A stretch of DNA of 64,000 bases from Blasia pusilla. Taxonomy: Eukaryota; Marchantiophyta; Marchantiopsida; Blasiales. The notes below the pieces were generated by a model. That model did no database searches. It was not told where the DNA came from and saw only the letters and a list, made by a program, of their open reading frames with translations. The position numbers were made by a program, and so were the translations under genes. Below, one piece after another: positions 1 through 11,324 of the stretch (the first letter of the stretch is position 1; each line of letters begins with the position of its first letter). Location of the stretch: NCBI GenBank assembly GCA_050084515.1, contig CM114271.1, forward strand, positions 21,452,001 to 21,516,000. Reading direction: 5' to 3'.

Positions 1-1979
1 GTTCTAGTATTCTCGGCGGTAGTAGGACTTCATCGTCTGGATATGTCGGTCGTCATCATTTTCTGCAGACTGGACGGAGGATGCTGCAGGTGAGTAATCA
101 CAAGTTTATGCTGAAGAAGGTCAGTAAAATATAACCAGCGTTGCCGCATACTAGGTCAAATAATATTCCCTGCAGAGAACGAAATAGCCGGTCTGACAAT
201 CAATTTATTTAGAGCTTGAAGCTACATTTTCGATGTGCGACGCCAACGTTGGCGTGAATTGAAGTTCATAAGGAATCTATGTAGAAGTCTATACTTAGTG
301 TCACCCTACGGATACTAGAGTTACCGACGGGTGGAATAAAATAGAATTCTCCCTGTCGGACACGCTGGCAGTTCATGGCAAGGACACAATGTTTCTGAGG
401 TGGTCTGCGAACCTGTTATCTCACCTTAATATAGACAACAGTGAATATTGGAACATGAGTCAGGCGAATTCTCCCGACGCGATCAAAAACGGGCACTCAC
501 GAAAAATTTTGATTGATTTTTTGTTCCGGAATCCCGGTAATGTTTATCCAACAGATGAGCGGTTCTGGCAGCTTCCTCCCGATGCCAAGAAGGCCTTTTC
601 TTGGAGAAATAGACGCTGAAGGTCCTTGGGGAGAGATATTCGGATGGTGCATGGCCGCCATTTACATGGGCGGAAGGTTTCCACAGATATGGCTAAACGT
701 GAGAAGTGCATTGAATTTCGTCTTCTCATCAGATGCTTTCAGTCGAGTCTGTTAACAGTCTTACAGTTGTTCTTTGGGACTTGGAAGTGTCATGTATCTG
801 ATAAGACTCAGATACAGGATAACCTAGATTATTAAATAATAATGAGGCGTACTCTCTTTTTGAAATAAGTACATTAACTTGCCTATGGTGCGTGTTGACG
901 GGTATCTCTGCAGATTAAGCGAGGAACAGTTGAGGTGAGTAATATCTGAGCGATCCTAATAGTAAAAAACGTAGCAAATTCTACGGAATTTCTAAGTGAT
1001 CGAGAGAGTCTGGACTTCTGTACGTCGATTTTTTTTCTTAAACTATTACTCATAACTATCATTTCCGTAAAAATGGGAGGAAAAATCTTATGAGTTTGAG
1101 AGGTAGTATTTACGTGTAAAGCTCTGTATTTACGTCTAGTCCATCTTCATTCTGAAAAAGAGAATTGAGTGGTACAAGAATTGATTTTGTTCACTACTTA
1201 CGGTCATCAATTTGATCGACGTCGTTACCAATTTTCTGCAGGGTCTGAATCCACTGATGTTTTTCTTTGCACTCGTTGGCAACGCCACTTATGTTGGCAG
1301 GTGAATGTCCGTGCACAGCTCCCATTTTGATGCTAGATTTTGGATTGTAAGCAATGAAGATTACTCGAGGCATGGGTGGCAATACTAAAACCAAAACTCT
1401 AGATGACCTCTTGCTGGATTTGATATTGCAGTATCATCGTCAGGAGCACCGCCTGGACACAAATAAAGCCCAATATGCCTTGGCTGGTGGACGCTGCAGT
1501 GTGTGTCTGTCTGGACTTATTCGTATCCTTCAAAACAAATATTTTTTCCGTTTATGTTTGAAGTATGCTCACCCTTTCCCTGATGAAGTCATGTAGCAGA
1601 GGCAGTTATAAACATATTCATATGGATTATGTTATAATGAATCTCCAATTACGGTTCTTTATTAAGAATGCAGCTCGGCCCACAACCCTTGGATCTAGTC
1701 AGCATTCTCCAGAGTAAAATGATCAGTCTCGTATGCCGTAATAATTTAGTTTCAGTCTTATTAGTCGGGAAGTACTGACAGTTTTGTCGTCCTTCGCATG
1801 GGAGTGAATCAACCTTATTAGGTAATGACAGTGACTGATAGGTTGTGAACTTGAGTATCGACGATCGATGTATATTGTGCTGGCTACTCCTTGACACTCG
1901 GTAGATCTTGTGCCAGTTTGTGTACTATACCAGGAAAGCGTTGCAGGAGGACCAGGAGGAAGAGAAGGCTTTGAAGTAG
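1..1979 (+). CDS. PQ-loop repeat membrane protein gene (5' end outside window)
   Basis: Exons by splice sites and homology: up to 89, 555-698, 914-934, 1242-1300, 1432-1522 and 1905-1979 (stop TAG 1977-1979), with all phases agreeing. The 555-698 exon ends in GWCMAAIYMGGRFPQIWLN, the hallmark of the second PQ-loop of plant PQ-loop proteins. The 21-nt micro-exon adds IKRGTVE, the next exon GLNPLMFFFALVGNATYVG, and the next IKPNMPWLVDAAVCVCLDLF. The C-terminus is a short charged tail ending EEEKALK. The family (relatives of yeast Ypq and animal PQLC2, cationic amino-acid exporters of vacuole or lysosome) has seven membrane helices. Only the C-terminal half is in the window. The serine-rich segment before position 89 resembles the long cytosolic loop of plant members. 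The internal exons are open and correctly spliced, so the gene looks functional. The 90-554 interval could hold another small exon that I did not resolve. Confidence 0.87.
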
Positions 1980-3187
1980 AGACGTAGGTCAGAAGATGAT
2001 TGTGTTCTTTAGTTTCCTGTCACTGCATTTAATTCATTTGATTGCGGCACCAAAACTGGCTTCATCGATTTGAATAGTCACAGCCCTTGCAACAAAGCGG
2101 TTTGTGGTTTGAATTATTGGCGAAGGTAGAGCTTACATTGTGGAGATGTAGCGCACGGAGATATTTATTTACTAGAGTGTAGGGCTCGGACACAGAAACA
2201 TGCCTGCTTGTACCATTTATATTATACATTATCTTCCTCTCTTCGTGACGTATGCCTTTCTGCTATAACAGGCCCGATTGTCTCGAAAAGTTCGGGATTA
2301 TCGATCGAGTGGGGTCATATCGGCGTTGGTCATATTCAGAAGATGTTATGGTCATGCCGACATAATCATTGCGCTCCCAACAGTACATAGCTAGCCCCTA
2401 CCGCACAGGGAATGCTGAGTGATCTTATTGGGAGATTGTTGATCGATTAATCCCGGTTATTTTCGGAAAGTTCTGTAACCGCCCTGAGGTAGAGCGTCAA
2501 TTTCGAATCTTAGCGGAAAAAGTTTGTTTGTCCCTTTAGATGCTCACTGATTTACACTAGTGTGAAAACAGATTCAGTTCACGTAGCAGTCGCACGTATT
2601 TACGACTCCCGATGTGTCACCAAATAGATTTGGGATCTTAAGTTGTTATTTTCGTAGGCGACAGTTAAAACTAGGATAAACCCATGCTGCCGTCGTGGCA
2701 GCCCATCGATTTTCTTTCGCCCTCGTGTCTATCTGTTATCTTTGATCCTTCCGCATTCCCATAGTAGTCTTACTCTCCCTCGTCTGATTCGCTTGTGATA
2801 GCATAATTACATATCTTCATATCATTCCAATGGAAATAATTTGGAGTTGTTTACTGAAGCAAAGTCGGATGTGGTGACTTATCTTATTCTTACTTTGCCG
2901 TAGGATAATTACATCGAGCATTCTCATAAGAAAATGAGGTTCTTTCAAACTTTCAAAGTAAAAATTTATCATTCGAGAATATAGCTTATACCTAGCAAAT
3001 GTAGGCTATCTGAGATTGTGTATAGAGTGACGTAGCATTCCATCTGGTTACAATCATTTACTCTCAGCGTAGTTCTCACCTCTCCGTGAAGACGTAGTAC
3101 GTACCGACTACCGCGGCAACAGCGAATCTTCATGTGCAGAGAGATTGCAACACGCCTTTACATTCACATGTTTCAGTCATCTCCAGC
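1980..3187. other. Intergenic, 3' flank of the PQ-loop gene
   Basis: This stretch contains the presumed 3' UTR of the PQ-loop gene and then unique-looking DNA. I see no exon series, recognisable domain or repeat. The only ORFs are short and have no family resemblance. Confidence 0.6.
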
Positions 3188-3292
3188 CCGGACCGAAAGC
3201 CATAGATAGCCGCGGCCTTGCGTAGAAGGCCGCGTAGATTAGACCTTAGTCGCAGGCGGTTCGGCACGGGATTAGGGTCGGTAATACCGACG
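3188..3292. repeat. Left inverted arm of the MULE-like region
   Basis: The segment beginning CCGGACCGAAAGCC is the reverse complement of 15662-15764, with about ten mismatches over 105 bp. Shared core features include a CATAGATAG motif and CAGGCGGTTCGGCACGGGAT. It abuts the GGAC minisatellite. Confidence 0.75.
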
Positions 3293-3425
3293 GCGGAGGA
3301 CGGACGGTTGGACGGGGTGCGGACGGATGGACGGACGGCTGGCTGGACGGACGGAGAGATGGATGGACGGATGAGCTCACGGATGGATGGATGGACGGAC
3401 GGCGGGGTGGAGCGGACGGAACCCT
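3293..3425. repeat. GGAC-type minisatellite (left subterminal)
   Basis: Imperfect tandem GGAC / GGAT tetranucleotides run through this stretch. The open frames it gives on both strands (Asp-Gly-Arg-Thr and Arg-Pro-Ser-type repeats) are artefacts of the repeat. A GTCC version lies at the other end of the region (15540-15630). Confidence 0.85.
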
Positions 3426-3449
3426 CACCTCCGAACGCCAAACCCGAAA

Positions 3450-3775
3450 CCCAATGTGGTGCGTTTTTCGGTCTGCTGCGTGTTTTCGGTCTGCTGCGTC
3501 TTTTCGGAATTGGTCCCAACGATCGACTTGAGGGCTTCGTCCCGGCCTGCCACAAATGCGCAAATCCGCCTTGAGAGCTTCGTTTCGGCCTGCCAGTCTG
3601 CTGCGTTTTTTCGGTCTGCTGCGTCTTTTTGGTTTGCTGCGGTTTTTCGGTCTGTTGTGTGCGCTATCACTTGAGGGCTTCGTCCCAGCCTGCCACAAAT
3701 CCGCCTTGAGAGCTTCGTTTCGGCCTGCCACAAATCCGCAAATCCGCCTTGAGAGCTTTCTTTATGCCACAAATC
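3450..3775. repeat. Complex minisatellite
   Basis: Two interleaved units repeat here: TTCGGTCTGCTGCGT and a longer unit containing CTTGAGAGCTTCGT followed by CGGCCTGCCACAAAT. The long ORFs across it on both strands come from the repetition, and no protein family is recognisable. Confidence 0.8.
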
Positions 3776-6336
3776 GCCTTCCGGGCCTATGAGGTTGGTG
3801 TTTCTCTTCTCTTCTCTTTTCTTCTCCTCTTTTCTTTGATCAGCCGCTCAGTCATTCAATCGAATCTCTGGACCCGAGCACCACCAACATTGACATCCGT
3901 TTATGAGGTTGGTGATTCTCTTCTCTTAGTACACTTAAGAATGTCAGTAGCCGAAGCAAACGGTGTTCTATGTCCTTAGGGAGTCACACCGTGAGCCATA
4001 GAAGTCACGGGCAATATGCATTACAGTCCGGAACTTTATTTGTGAGGAAGAGAAATGAAGCCACTGTGAGATCGAATTTGCAGAGTTTTCTGGGCATATT
4101 TGTAGACATTAGGAGAACGCCGAATGCATAGAAATGTGATTGTGGCAAATAAATACATGCCCCAATTTTCCAGACATCCCTTCCCGATGGTGGGCGGGTT
4201 AGCGGCTCCTATTGGCTTAAGGGTCAAGTGCAACATCGGTAGTCTCGGAAGGGTAGTATACATGCCCCTTACTTGTACTCTATGGAGCTCAAACACAGAA
4301 ACCTGCCCAACTAGTCCTGTTGGATTCGATTGCGACAAACTTGTACAGGAGATGTGAACCCTTTCATGAAGATCCTTGTTACAATAATCCCGGGACTGCA
4401 TCATGACCAACCGTAATATTGCAGACGTCTAGACCTAAAGTTACTTAGAAACCGTAAACAGAAGCAGGACTGGAGAAACTTCGTTTCTTCGATTTTCTCT
4501 GTACTTCACGACTTCGCTTTGCACATAATCTTGACCCTAGAAGCCGGCGTCTCCGATCCCCAACCCCGCTCGATCAAGTCCCATGTCAACCACGTCTAGA
4601 TCTTGAAACAACAGGGGCCGGGCATCTGCAAGACCAGTTTGGCAAGCGTGAAACCCCATGTTTGGAGAAGGAGTAACACTCGGTAACACAGGAGGGGAGC
4701 AACACCCATCACCTCAGCCGTTGTCGTCACGACGATGACGGTCATAAATCTCGAGCATGATAGAGGGAATGTGCAGCGGTCTACGAAAGACCGAGTTTCA
4801 GTGACAAGGTTGAACTAAATTAAGGAGCTCGTTCTCTTCTCTTCTCTTCGCTTCTCTCCTCTTTCTGACTTTATTTGACAATTACCAAGTTGGTGTTTCT
4901 GTATTTTTCCAAGCGTTCATACAGCTCCATCGTGTTGCCTATTGTACAATGTGTGGCAACTTTTCAGGCAATGGAAATATATTTGAATCTATTTGCAGTA
5001 TACAAATTTTGTTTGAACTGGTTACTGAACATGCGGTTGTGAGGGATATATCGACTTAATCGTCTTTGAATGAATACTTTCAGTTGCGAAGATTTGTAGG
5101 GCGCATGATGCAAATCTTGGTTCTGCTGCCCTGTCATGAATTATTTTAGTGAGAAGAAAACCTGAACGTTTTCTGTCTTTGTTCTCTTCCAGGCGTCCAT
5201 ACAAAACCATCGTGTCGCCTATTGTACATCGTGTGGAACTTCTTTGAGCACAGACACAAGGTAAATAGTCATTCAGACTCCGTCTCATTATATGTTTACC
5301 AGTGGGCTGACCTTCTATCTCTGCTGCACAAATACAAGGCATATTTAGAGGATATCTCCACTAAGATCCAACTGACCAGAGAAAGCTAAATATTTGATGT
5401 AGGTATGAATATGTCTTCCTGATGTAGAAATATGGCTCACACAGATCAAGTTCCTTACCAGCATTTGCAATTCTTGCAGGGGAGCACATAAGCGTTCAAA
5501 TTCCTTGCTGCTATCAAATCTGCCACTACTATCGACCTAGGTCTTGAATGTGAATTTGCCTCAGTTGTAGGGCTTGTAGAGTAGTACGTATCGCATCATG
5601 TCCAATATCGTCCAGTTTTGTGATGCAAATGGGATGCACACTTTGAATATGCTAGTTAGGAAACCAGAAAATGTTACACATTTCATGTCTGGCAATCAAG
5701 GGTCTAGATATATACCATTGCATAGAACAGGCAGCTAGGGATGCTGGGTACCACGTGGCTTTCAGCTAGGGATGCGTGGGTACCACGTGCTGGGAATCTG
5801 ATGGAGGCATCACAACAGAACATGGTATCAAAATTAGTATGCACTATCCGATTAAAGCGGAGGTTAAATGCCACAGAGGATGTAGATGATAGCAACAACG
5901 TCCCTTGGGTGATTGGGGTCACTCCTAAAACGGTTTACCTTATCGACCAGACTGACATTGATGATCAACTACATTTGGAAAAGGACCAACATGTGGATTT
6001 ATCCGAAGTTATGAGCTCATTGGCCATTCTGAATTTAGCTCGGGGTAAGCTCTTAACACATAGTGCATGTGTGTTCATCCTCTTTCGTCATACAAGTTGT
6101 GTTCCTTGGTAGACCGAATTCAACTAAGTGACTAATGAGGTGTGCTTGACTCATCTTCTTGTAGGTGGAGGACAACCTTTTGCATCTTGAAATCCTAGGG
6201 AATGTTTAGGAGATTTAGGGTTTGTGTTTACTTTTTGAGGCCTAGTTCTTGTCGTAAACCATATACCGAAGTACCTACATATAGATCTTCAATATAGGGA
6301 TAGTATTCATGTAAGCTGAGAATCTCGAACAAGCCC
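3776..6336. other. No recognised gene; pyrimidine tracts and a local duplication
   Basis: Short CTTCT tracts occur near 3800, 3915 and 4830, associated with a repeated GTTGGTG(T/A)TTCTCTT motif. A roughly 55-bp segment is directly repeated at about 4908-4966 and 5192-5245 (CCATCGTGTYGCCTATTGTAC core). A CACGTGGCTTTCAGCTAGGG-like 30-bp duplication lies near 5740-5790. The 123-codon ORF at 5741-6112 is not recognisable and has no supported splice partner. Confidence 0.5.
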
Positions 6337-6664
6337 CACGTCTACCTTTTAGACGACGGGTTTGGGCGGTGATGGGCAAGCCAGTCGTCTATCTTTTAGA
6401 CGACGGGTTTGGGCGGTGATGGGCAAGTCAGTCGTCTACCTTTTAGACGACTTGTTTGGGCGGTGATGGGCAAGCCTCACGTCTACCTTGTAGACGACTT
6501 GAGTTGGGCGGTGATGGGCGAGCCTCACGTCTACCTTGTAGACGACTTGAGCTGGGCGGTCATGGGCAAGCCTCACGTCTACCTTGCAGACGACTTGAGC
6601 TTGGCGGTCATAAGCTTCTCTTTCTACTTTTTAGATGGTTTGTTTGGGCGGTCATGGGCACGTC
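6337..6664. repeat. Tandem array of ~46-48-bp units, seven copies
   Basis: Each unit has the plan GTCTACCTTTTAGACGAC followed by a GGGCGGTGATGGGCAAG box. The first part is an inverted repeat (GTCGTCT / AGACGAC around a 7-nt loop), so each unit can form a small hairpin. Units drift from left to right, and the last is the most diverged. The array lies about 110 bp upstream of the first exon of the passenger gene at 6773. Confidence 0.9.
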
Positions 6665-6772
6665 CTAGGAATACTGGTATTCCGAATGGCGAATTTTCAT
6701 TGCCCTGCGTCTAGCTCTTCCTTTTCTATTTAGTTTCATATTTACTAGTTAACACATAAGCCTAAACCTGAT

Positions 6773-9124
6773 ATGCGTATGCTGTCATCCGGGAAAATAA
6801 AATTCCACCTGAGAAATGCGTGCTCATCTCGTGCCTGTTGTCTTTCAATGCCCAAGGTAACTATTTCATGCTTACTTGTATGGTTGATAATGTTGTTACA
6901 TAGGGCCCATTTTACAAGGGAGACGTGGAGAAAGAGCCCTCCTACCTTGAGCCTCTAAACATGTTTGCTGCGTTTATGGGCAAAAGCCCACCCCCATCTC
7001 AAAAGCAGGCTTACCAAACATCACTGTGGAGGGATCCAGTGGAGTGGGTCCACTATTGCTACAGCGAGGAGCACAAGCAATACGTTTGCTTGTGCTCCAA
7101 GTGCATTGAATTTTTTCGCACGCCGGAAGCTTTCAACTCCCACCTTGCTTCACAGTGGCTTAGGCCAGTGCCTGGAACACCTCGTATCACAGGGAAGAAG
7201 AAGTCAGATGTTGATATTCAAGGCATAGAAGATGACGATGAAGACGAGGGTAAGAGTGGGTCCACTATGTGATTGAATCCTATTGAGATTGCTCATGTAA
7301 TTGCCTGGTTTTGCTTAAGGGTCAGAATCTCTGTCATACTGCAGATTTCCATGCAGGGACTCACACACACGCTTCTATGCAGGGACTCACACACATCCTT
7401 CTGCTGCCAATCTCAGACTTAGAGGCACAGTCTTGCAACGTTGGGCTAACCGAAAGCGGCAGAAGAAGAATGCTATCCTCAACAAAGCCAAAGACCATGC
7501 CACAAGGGCTGCCGGGCCGTATGTCCCCATGCCTGCATTTACTGATCTGCTGATTGCATTTGAAGCTCATCGTACTGCAGATTTCCAGCAAACCTCATGG
7601 GCATGCTTAGCCAAGGTGGAGGAGTTTGAGAAGGCCAGGGAGGAATTGGAGAGTGCTTTGGTGCGCCCTACGACCATAGTGAGGGGATGGATAGAGGCCG
7701 GTCATAAGCTTCTCCCTTCCCACGTACCTGCTGATAGGGTACATCGTGCGACATACATTGGAGATGTCGAGCTGCGTTCCACCACTTATCTGCTGTGTGG
7801 ATGATGGATAGGCAGGAACCTTTTCGATGGGATGCAGGTTTAGAGACTAGAAAACAACAGGTTGAGCAGTCTCTTGCAGTATTAGATGGGATGCGCAGAG
7901 CGCATCGGCATGCCTGGTTCATCAGCGAGCAATACTTTGTCCCTCGATTCAAGTATAATTACCGGGTTTGGAAAGAAGCCAAAAAACCGTTTATAGTAGC
8001 AAAAATGAGAGAGAAAGTGACATGTATATATGTGGATGGACTTGGCTGCAGCCATGGTGATGCTGTGTCCAGGGTACAAATCTTGTCCTTTCATTCTAGT
8101 CCTTGAATTATCCCATCTCCATTGAAACTAGGCACAGTTTGTACATTCTATGCATGTTTTCTACTCTTGTGCATTTCATATGATTTGTCATTTGGTGAAC
8201 ATGTGTGCAGGGAGGTGTGGATATGGAGATTGTGGACTCCAGTGACTCTGACTCTGTAGATGATGGTCATAGATCTCCAGATTCGGCAGGAACACACAGG
8301 ATGGAGGAGAGGTTGGGGCGGCCTGACGTAGAGCCTATATTTTCAGATGAGCCAATTGAGCTGGACATTGTGCACCCACGGAATCTAAGACCCACCTCTA
8401 GATCCGGTAGGCCCACCACGGAGAGATCTTCTAGGGTCACGCGTGATACAAGGAAATCTCCTCGCCTTCATCCTGTAGAGTCCAGTGCACGCCAAGCATC
8501 CCGTGGATACCGTAAGTCGCCTAGCCCGGACCAAGTGGTGGTGCAGGGTGAGCCTATTGTGAGATCCAAGTATCCTATGGGGAGAACTAAAGAGTCCTTG
8601 TAAAGGAGGAGAAGGATCATGCTGGCCGAAATGAAGAAGAAGACGGGCTTAGAGACGGGATTGCAGGTACACAACATTCCTATACTAAACCCTTTGAGAT
8701 ATTTATTTTTTCTGGATAAGTTGTACTTGCCTCACACATTCATGTGGCTTTTCAGCAGGCGCCGACGGGAGATGGACACCCTATAGCGGTTGCTGTGAAC
8801 TTGGACAATGATGGCGTGCTTAGCGGAAGTGACCAGGTTGTGTTCCATCCCTTTCTCACATCTTTTAGGGTAAAGTAGATTGATGATCTTCAAAATCTGC
8901 AACGTACAATGCTGATTTAGGGCTGAAACACTTCGGGTGGTAATTAGGTGGCTGGAGCTGGACACATACAGCGGGAGGTAGCGGTGCCAAGTGAAGACCA
9001 GCATGCTGATGTGGATGGCGGAGACTTTCATTCTACTCCGCTGCCCCTTTTCTCGACTCCGGCATTGGATGCGTTAGAAATGGAAACTTTGTCCACAAGT
9101 GGAGCTACTGCGGGGCGACATTAG
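6773..9124 (+). pseudogene. Unrecognised multi-exon gene inside the MULE-like region (frameshift and stop)
   Basis: Exons joined by good GT-AG sites in matching phase: 6773-6856, 6904-7249, 7383-~8073, ~8212 onward to ~8667, ~8758-8837 and ~8951-9124 (TAG). The second exon carries a possible zinc-binding motif CSKCIEFFRTPEAFNSHLAS followed by a short acidic run. The third has a basic stretch (RKRQKK) and a helical, charged region. The fourth is Ser/Asp/Arg-rich and looks disordered. The family is unknown to me. A frameshift is needed near 7795, and a TAA at 8600-8602 interrupts the frame where the reading otherwise continues into RRRRIMLAEMKKK. The acceptor before exon 3 is duplicated (two copies of GCAGGGACTCACACACA), and only the second keeps frame. 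Position within the element suggests a transposon-borne passenger or accessory gene, but a host fragment is possible. Confidence 0.55.
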
Positions 9125-9750
9125 AGTTGCAACTGCATCATGTAATGACATGAACCAAGATAATATGCCTCTAAAACTTCTTTCACAATTTTGATAGACT
9201 ATAGACATATTTTGAACCTACTCAAGAGTGTAAATTTACATGTGTTGGTACATTGTTTGATAGATAGCCGGCTGTTGGAAATTGTGCAGATTCTGTATAA
9301 AATGTTGACTATCTTTGAGGATGAACCTATGGCCTTCGCATGCTGATGTGCCATGGAATGCTTTGAATTTATAGATGGACGGCGGCTGCTTCAGGTTTTG
9401 CAGTTTTGCATTGAGCACCCCAACAGAGGCTATCGGTCGGACAATTTTGTTCCTCATCTACGGCGGCTGCTAGAGTTTGTCAGTTTTGCAGACCTTCCTT
9501 GAGCACTACAACACGGAGCTACAACAGGTTAGACAACCTTATTTCTGTAACTTCAATGACGGTGTCCTTGTATTTATGCAATTTGGCATGTCGGCATGTC
9601 CTAAAGGTGAAGTTGTGTGCATGTATTTATGCAATTTGGCATGTTGGCATGTCCTAAAGGTGAAGTTGTTGATTTGTTCTGTGCAGATGCGGGATGTATG
9701 ATGGCAATGAGGGAAGGATGGAAACGTTCTATGCTAGTTCCCCCCCCCGG
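9125..9750. repeat. Spacer with short direct duplications
   Basis: A ~50-bp unit containing TATTTATGCAATTTGGCATG and TGTCCTAAAGGTGAAGTTGT is directly repeated at about 9569-9670. A GGCGGCTGCT...TTTTGCAGTTTTGC motif occurs twice between 9370 and 9490. No gene is seen. Confidence 0.65.
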
Positions 9751-10500
9751 TTGCCCCAGGGTTAGATGTAACTTAAAGAAATCCCACATGTACTCTGAAA
9801 TTGCCTTTTTTATGAAAAGTCGAAGTGCATACTGTGATATGTGTTGTTCCCATTGTACGTTCGACATTTTGTATGGCTTATCGCATTCAACCAAGTCCTG
9901 CAAGTCTTGTCGACAATCTGTTTCTGTCGACACTCTTTTTCTGTATGCTCATCCCTTTCCTCCCAAGTTGCCCCAGGGTTAGATGTAACTTAAAGAAATC
10001 CCACATGTACTCTGAAATTGCCTTTTTTATGAAAAGTCGAAGTGCATACTATGATGTGTTGTTCCCATTGTGCGTTCGACATTTTGTATGGCTTATCGCA
10101 TTCAACCAAGTCCTGCAAGTCTCGACAACTTTATCGACACTACACTCTTTTCGTATGCTAATCCCTTTCCTCCCAGGTTGCCCCAGGGTTAGATGTAACT
10201 TAAAGAAATCCCACATGTACTCTGAAATTGCCTTTTTTATGAAAAGTCGAAGTGCATACTGTGATATGTGTTGTTCCCATTGTGCGTTCGACATTTTGTA
10301 TGGCTTATCGCATTCAACTTTCGACACTCCTGTATGCTAATCCCTTTCCTCCCAGGTTGCCCCAAGGTTAGATGTAACTTAAAGAAATCCCACATGTACT
10401 CTGCAATTGCCTTTTTTATGAAAAGTCGAAGTGCATACTGTGATATGTGTTGTTCCCAATGTGCGTTCGACATTTTGTATGGCTTATCGCATTCAACCAA
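9751..10500. repeat. Tandem repeat, four copies of a ~150-bp core
   Basis: The core starts TTGCCCCAGGGTTAGATGTA and recurs at 9751, 9968, 10178 and 10357. The spacing shrinks (217, 210, 179 bp) because the unit tails vary. Cores are nearly identical, so the array is young or homogenised. The overlapping ORFs on both strands (up to 171 codons) are repeat artefacts. Confidence 0.9.
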
Positions 10501-11324
10501 CCGATACCACTCCTGTCCACAATCTAAATCTGTATGTTTGGTTTGTTACTAATGGTCTTCTATACTTGTTGAGGTTCTAAACATAGCCTAGTACATATCC
10601 ATGGACTTGGAACACTGTTTGTGAGGTGTTCAACAAAATGAACATTGGAGCTACGATGTTCATCTTGCATATGCTTTGTTTCACTACATATCACCGCATA
10701 CGCGTATTATAGACAAGTCGTTGTTGCACTTCAACATTATTTAACGGCTAATCGTTTCACATGATTATTTTAGCGACGAATTTAGGATCAACTAAGTTAG
10801 CTGTGGTAGGGTCGACGCCGCTAAAACTTTACGAAGAGGGACATGGCTCAAGGGTAGGGTTGGGAGCGTGTCCAAAGCGTTTTTTTCTAGTCAAGCCTAT
10901 CTTCTTTAGTTACAACTACTTTAGAGGAATCTCTATATGAAGAAAGTGGCGGTGTTTTGCCTCTACGGCGTGGAACACGACGCAATATAGCTGCGCCCCC
11001 CTGTACGTGGTTAAGCCTCCAATGTGGAATGGTGCGCGCGCGCGGTATGCCTGCCCGACCTGGTTAAGAAGTGCATAAGTGAGATCACGGGATCCGAATG
11101 GGATCTTGTCAGAGCTGCCATCGCGGTAGAAACCAAACTTGATTCAAAAGGTTTTATTCAAGAATGCACAACATAATAAGGGATGAACACATGTTTTCAA
11201 GTGTTCGATTTAAAAACATGCAGAACACTGTATATCATGTGTTCCCGTGTAACACCTCCTACTTTGTGTTACAAGGACGTTTCAACGCTTTACTTCACAG
11301 TATTAAAGGACATTCAATTGGCTT
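10501..11324. other. Spacer between passenger gene and transposase
   Basis: I see no coding signal here. A short alternating GC tract (GTGCGCGCGCGCGGTATG) lies near 11031. The interval probably contains the 3' regions of the two convergent genes. Confidence 0.5.

Noticed and set aside
3130-3790. Long overlapping ORFs on both strands rich in Asp-Gly-Arg or Arg-Pro-Ser repeats
   Set aside because: They are by-products of GGAC and TTCGGTCTGCTGCGT minisatellites and are open on both strands.
9825-10340. 171-codon ORF with internal repeats
   Set aside because: It spans the tandem repeat, is mirrored by minus-strand ORFs, and shows no family resemblance.
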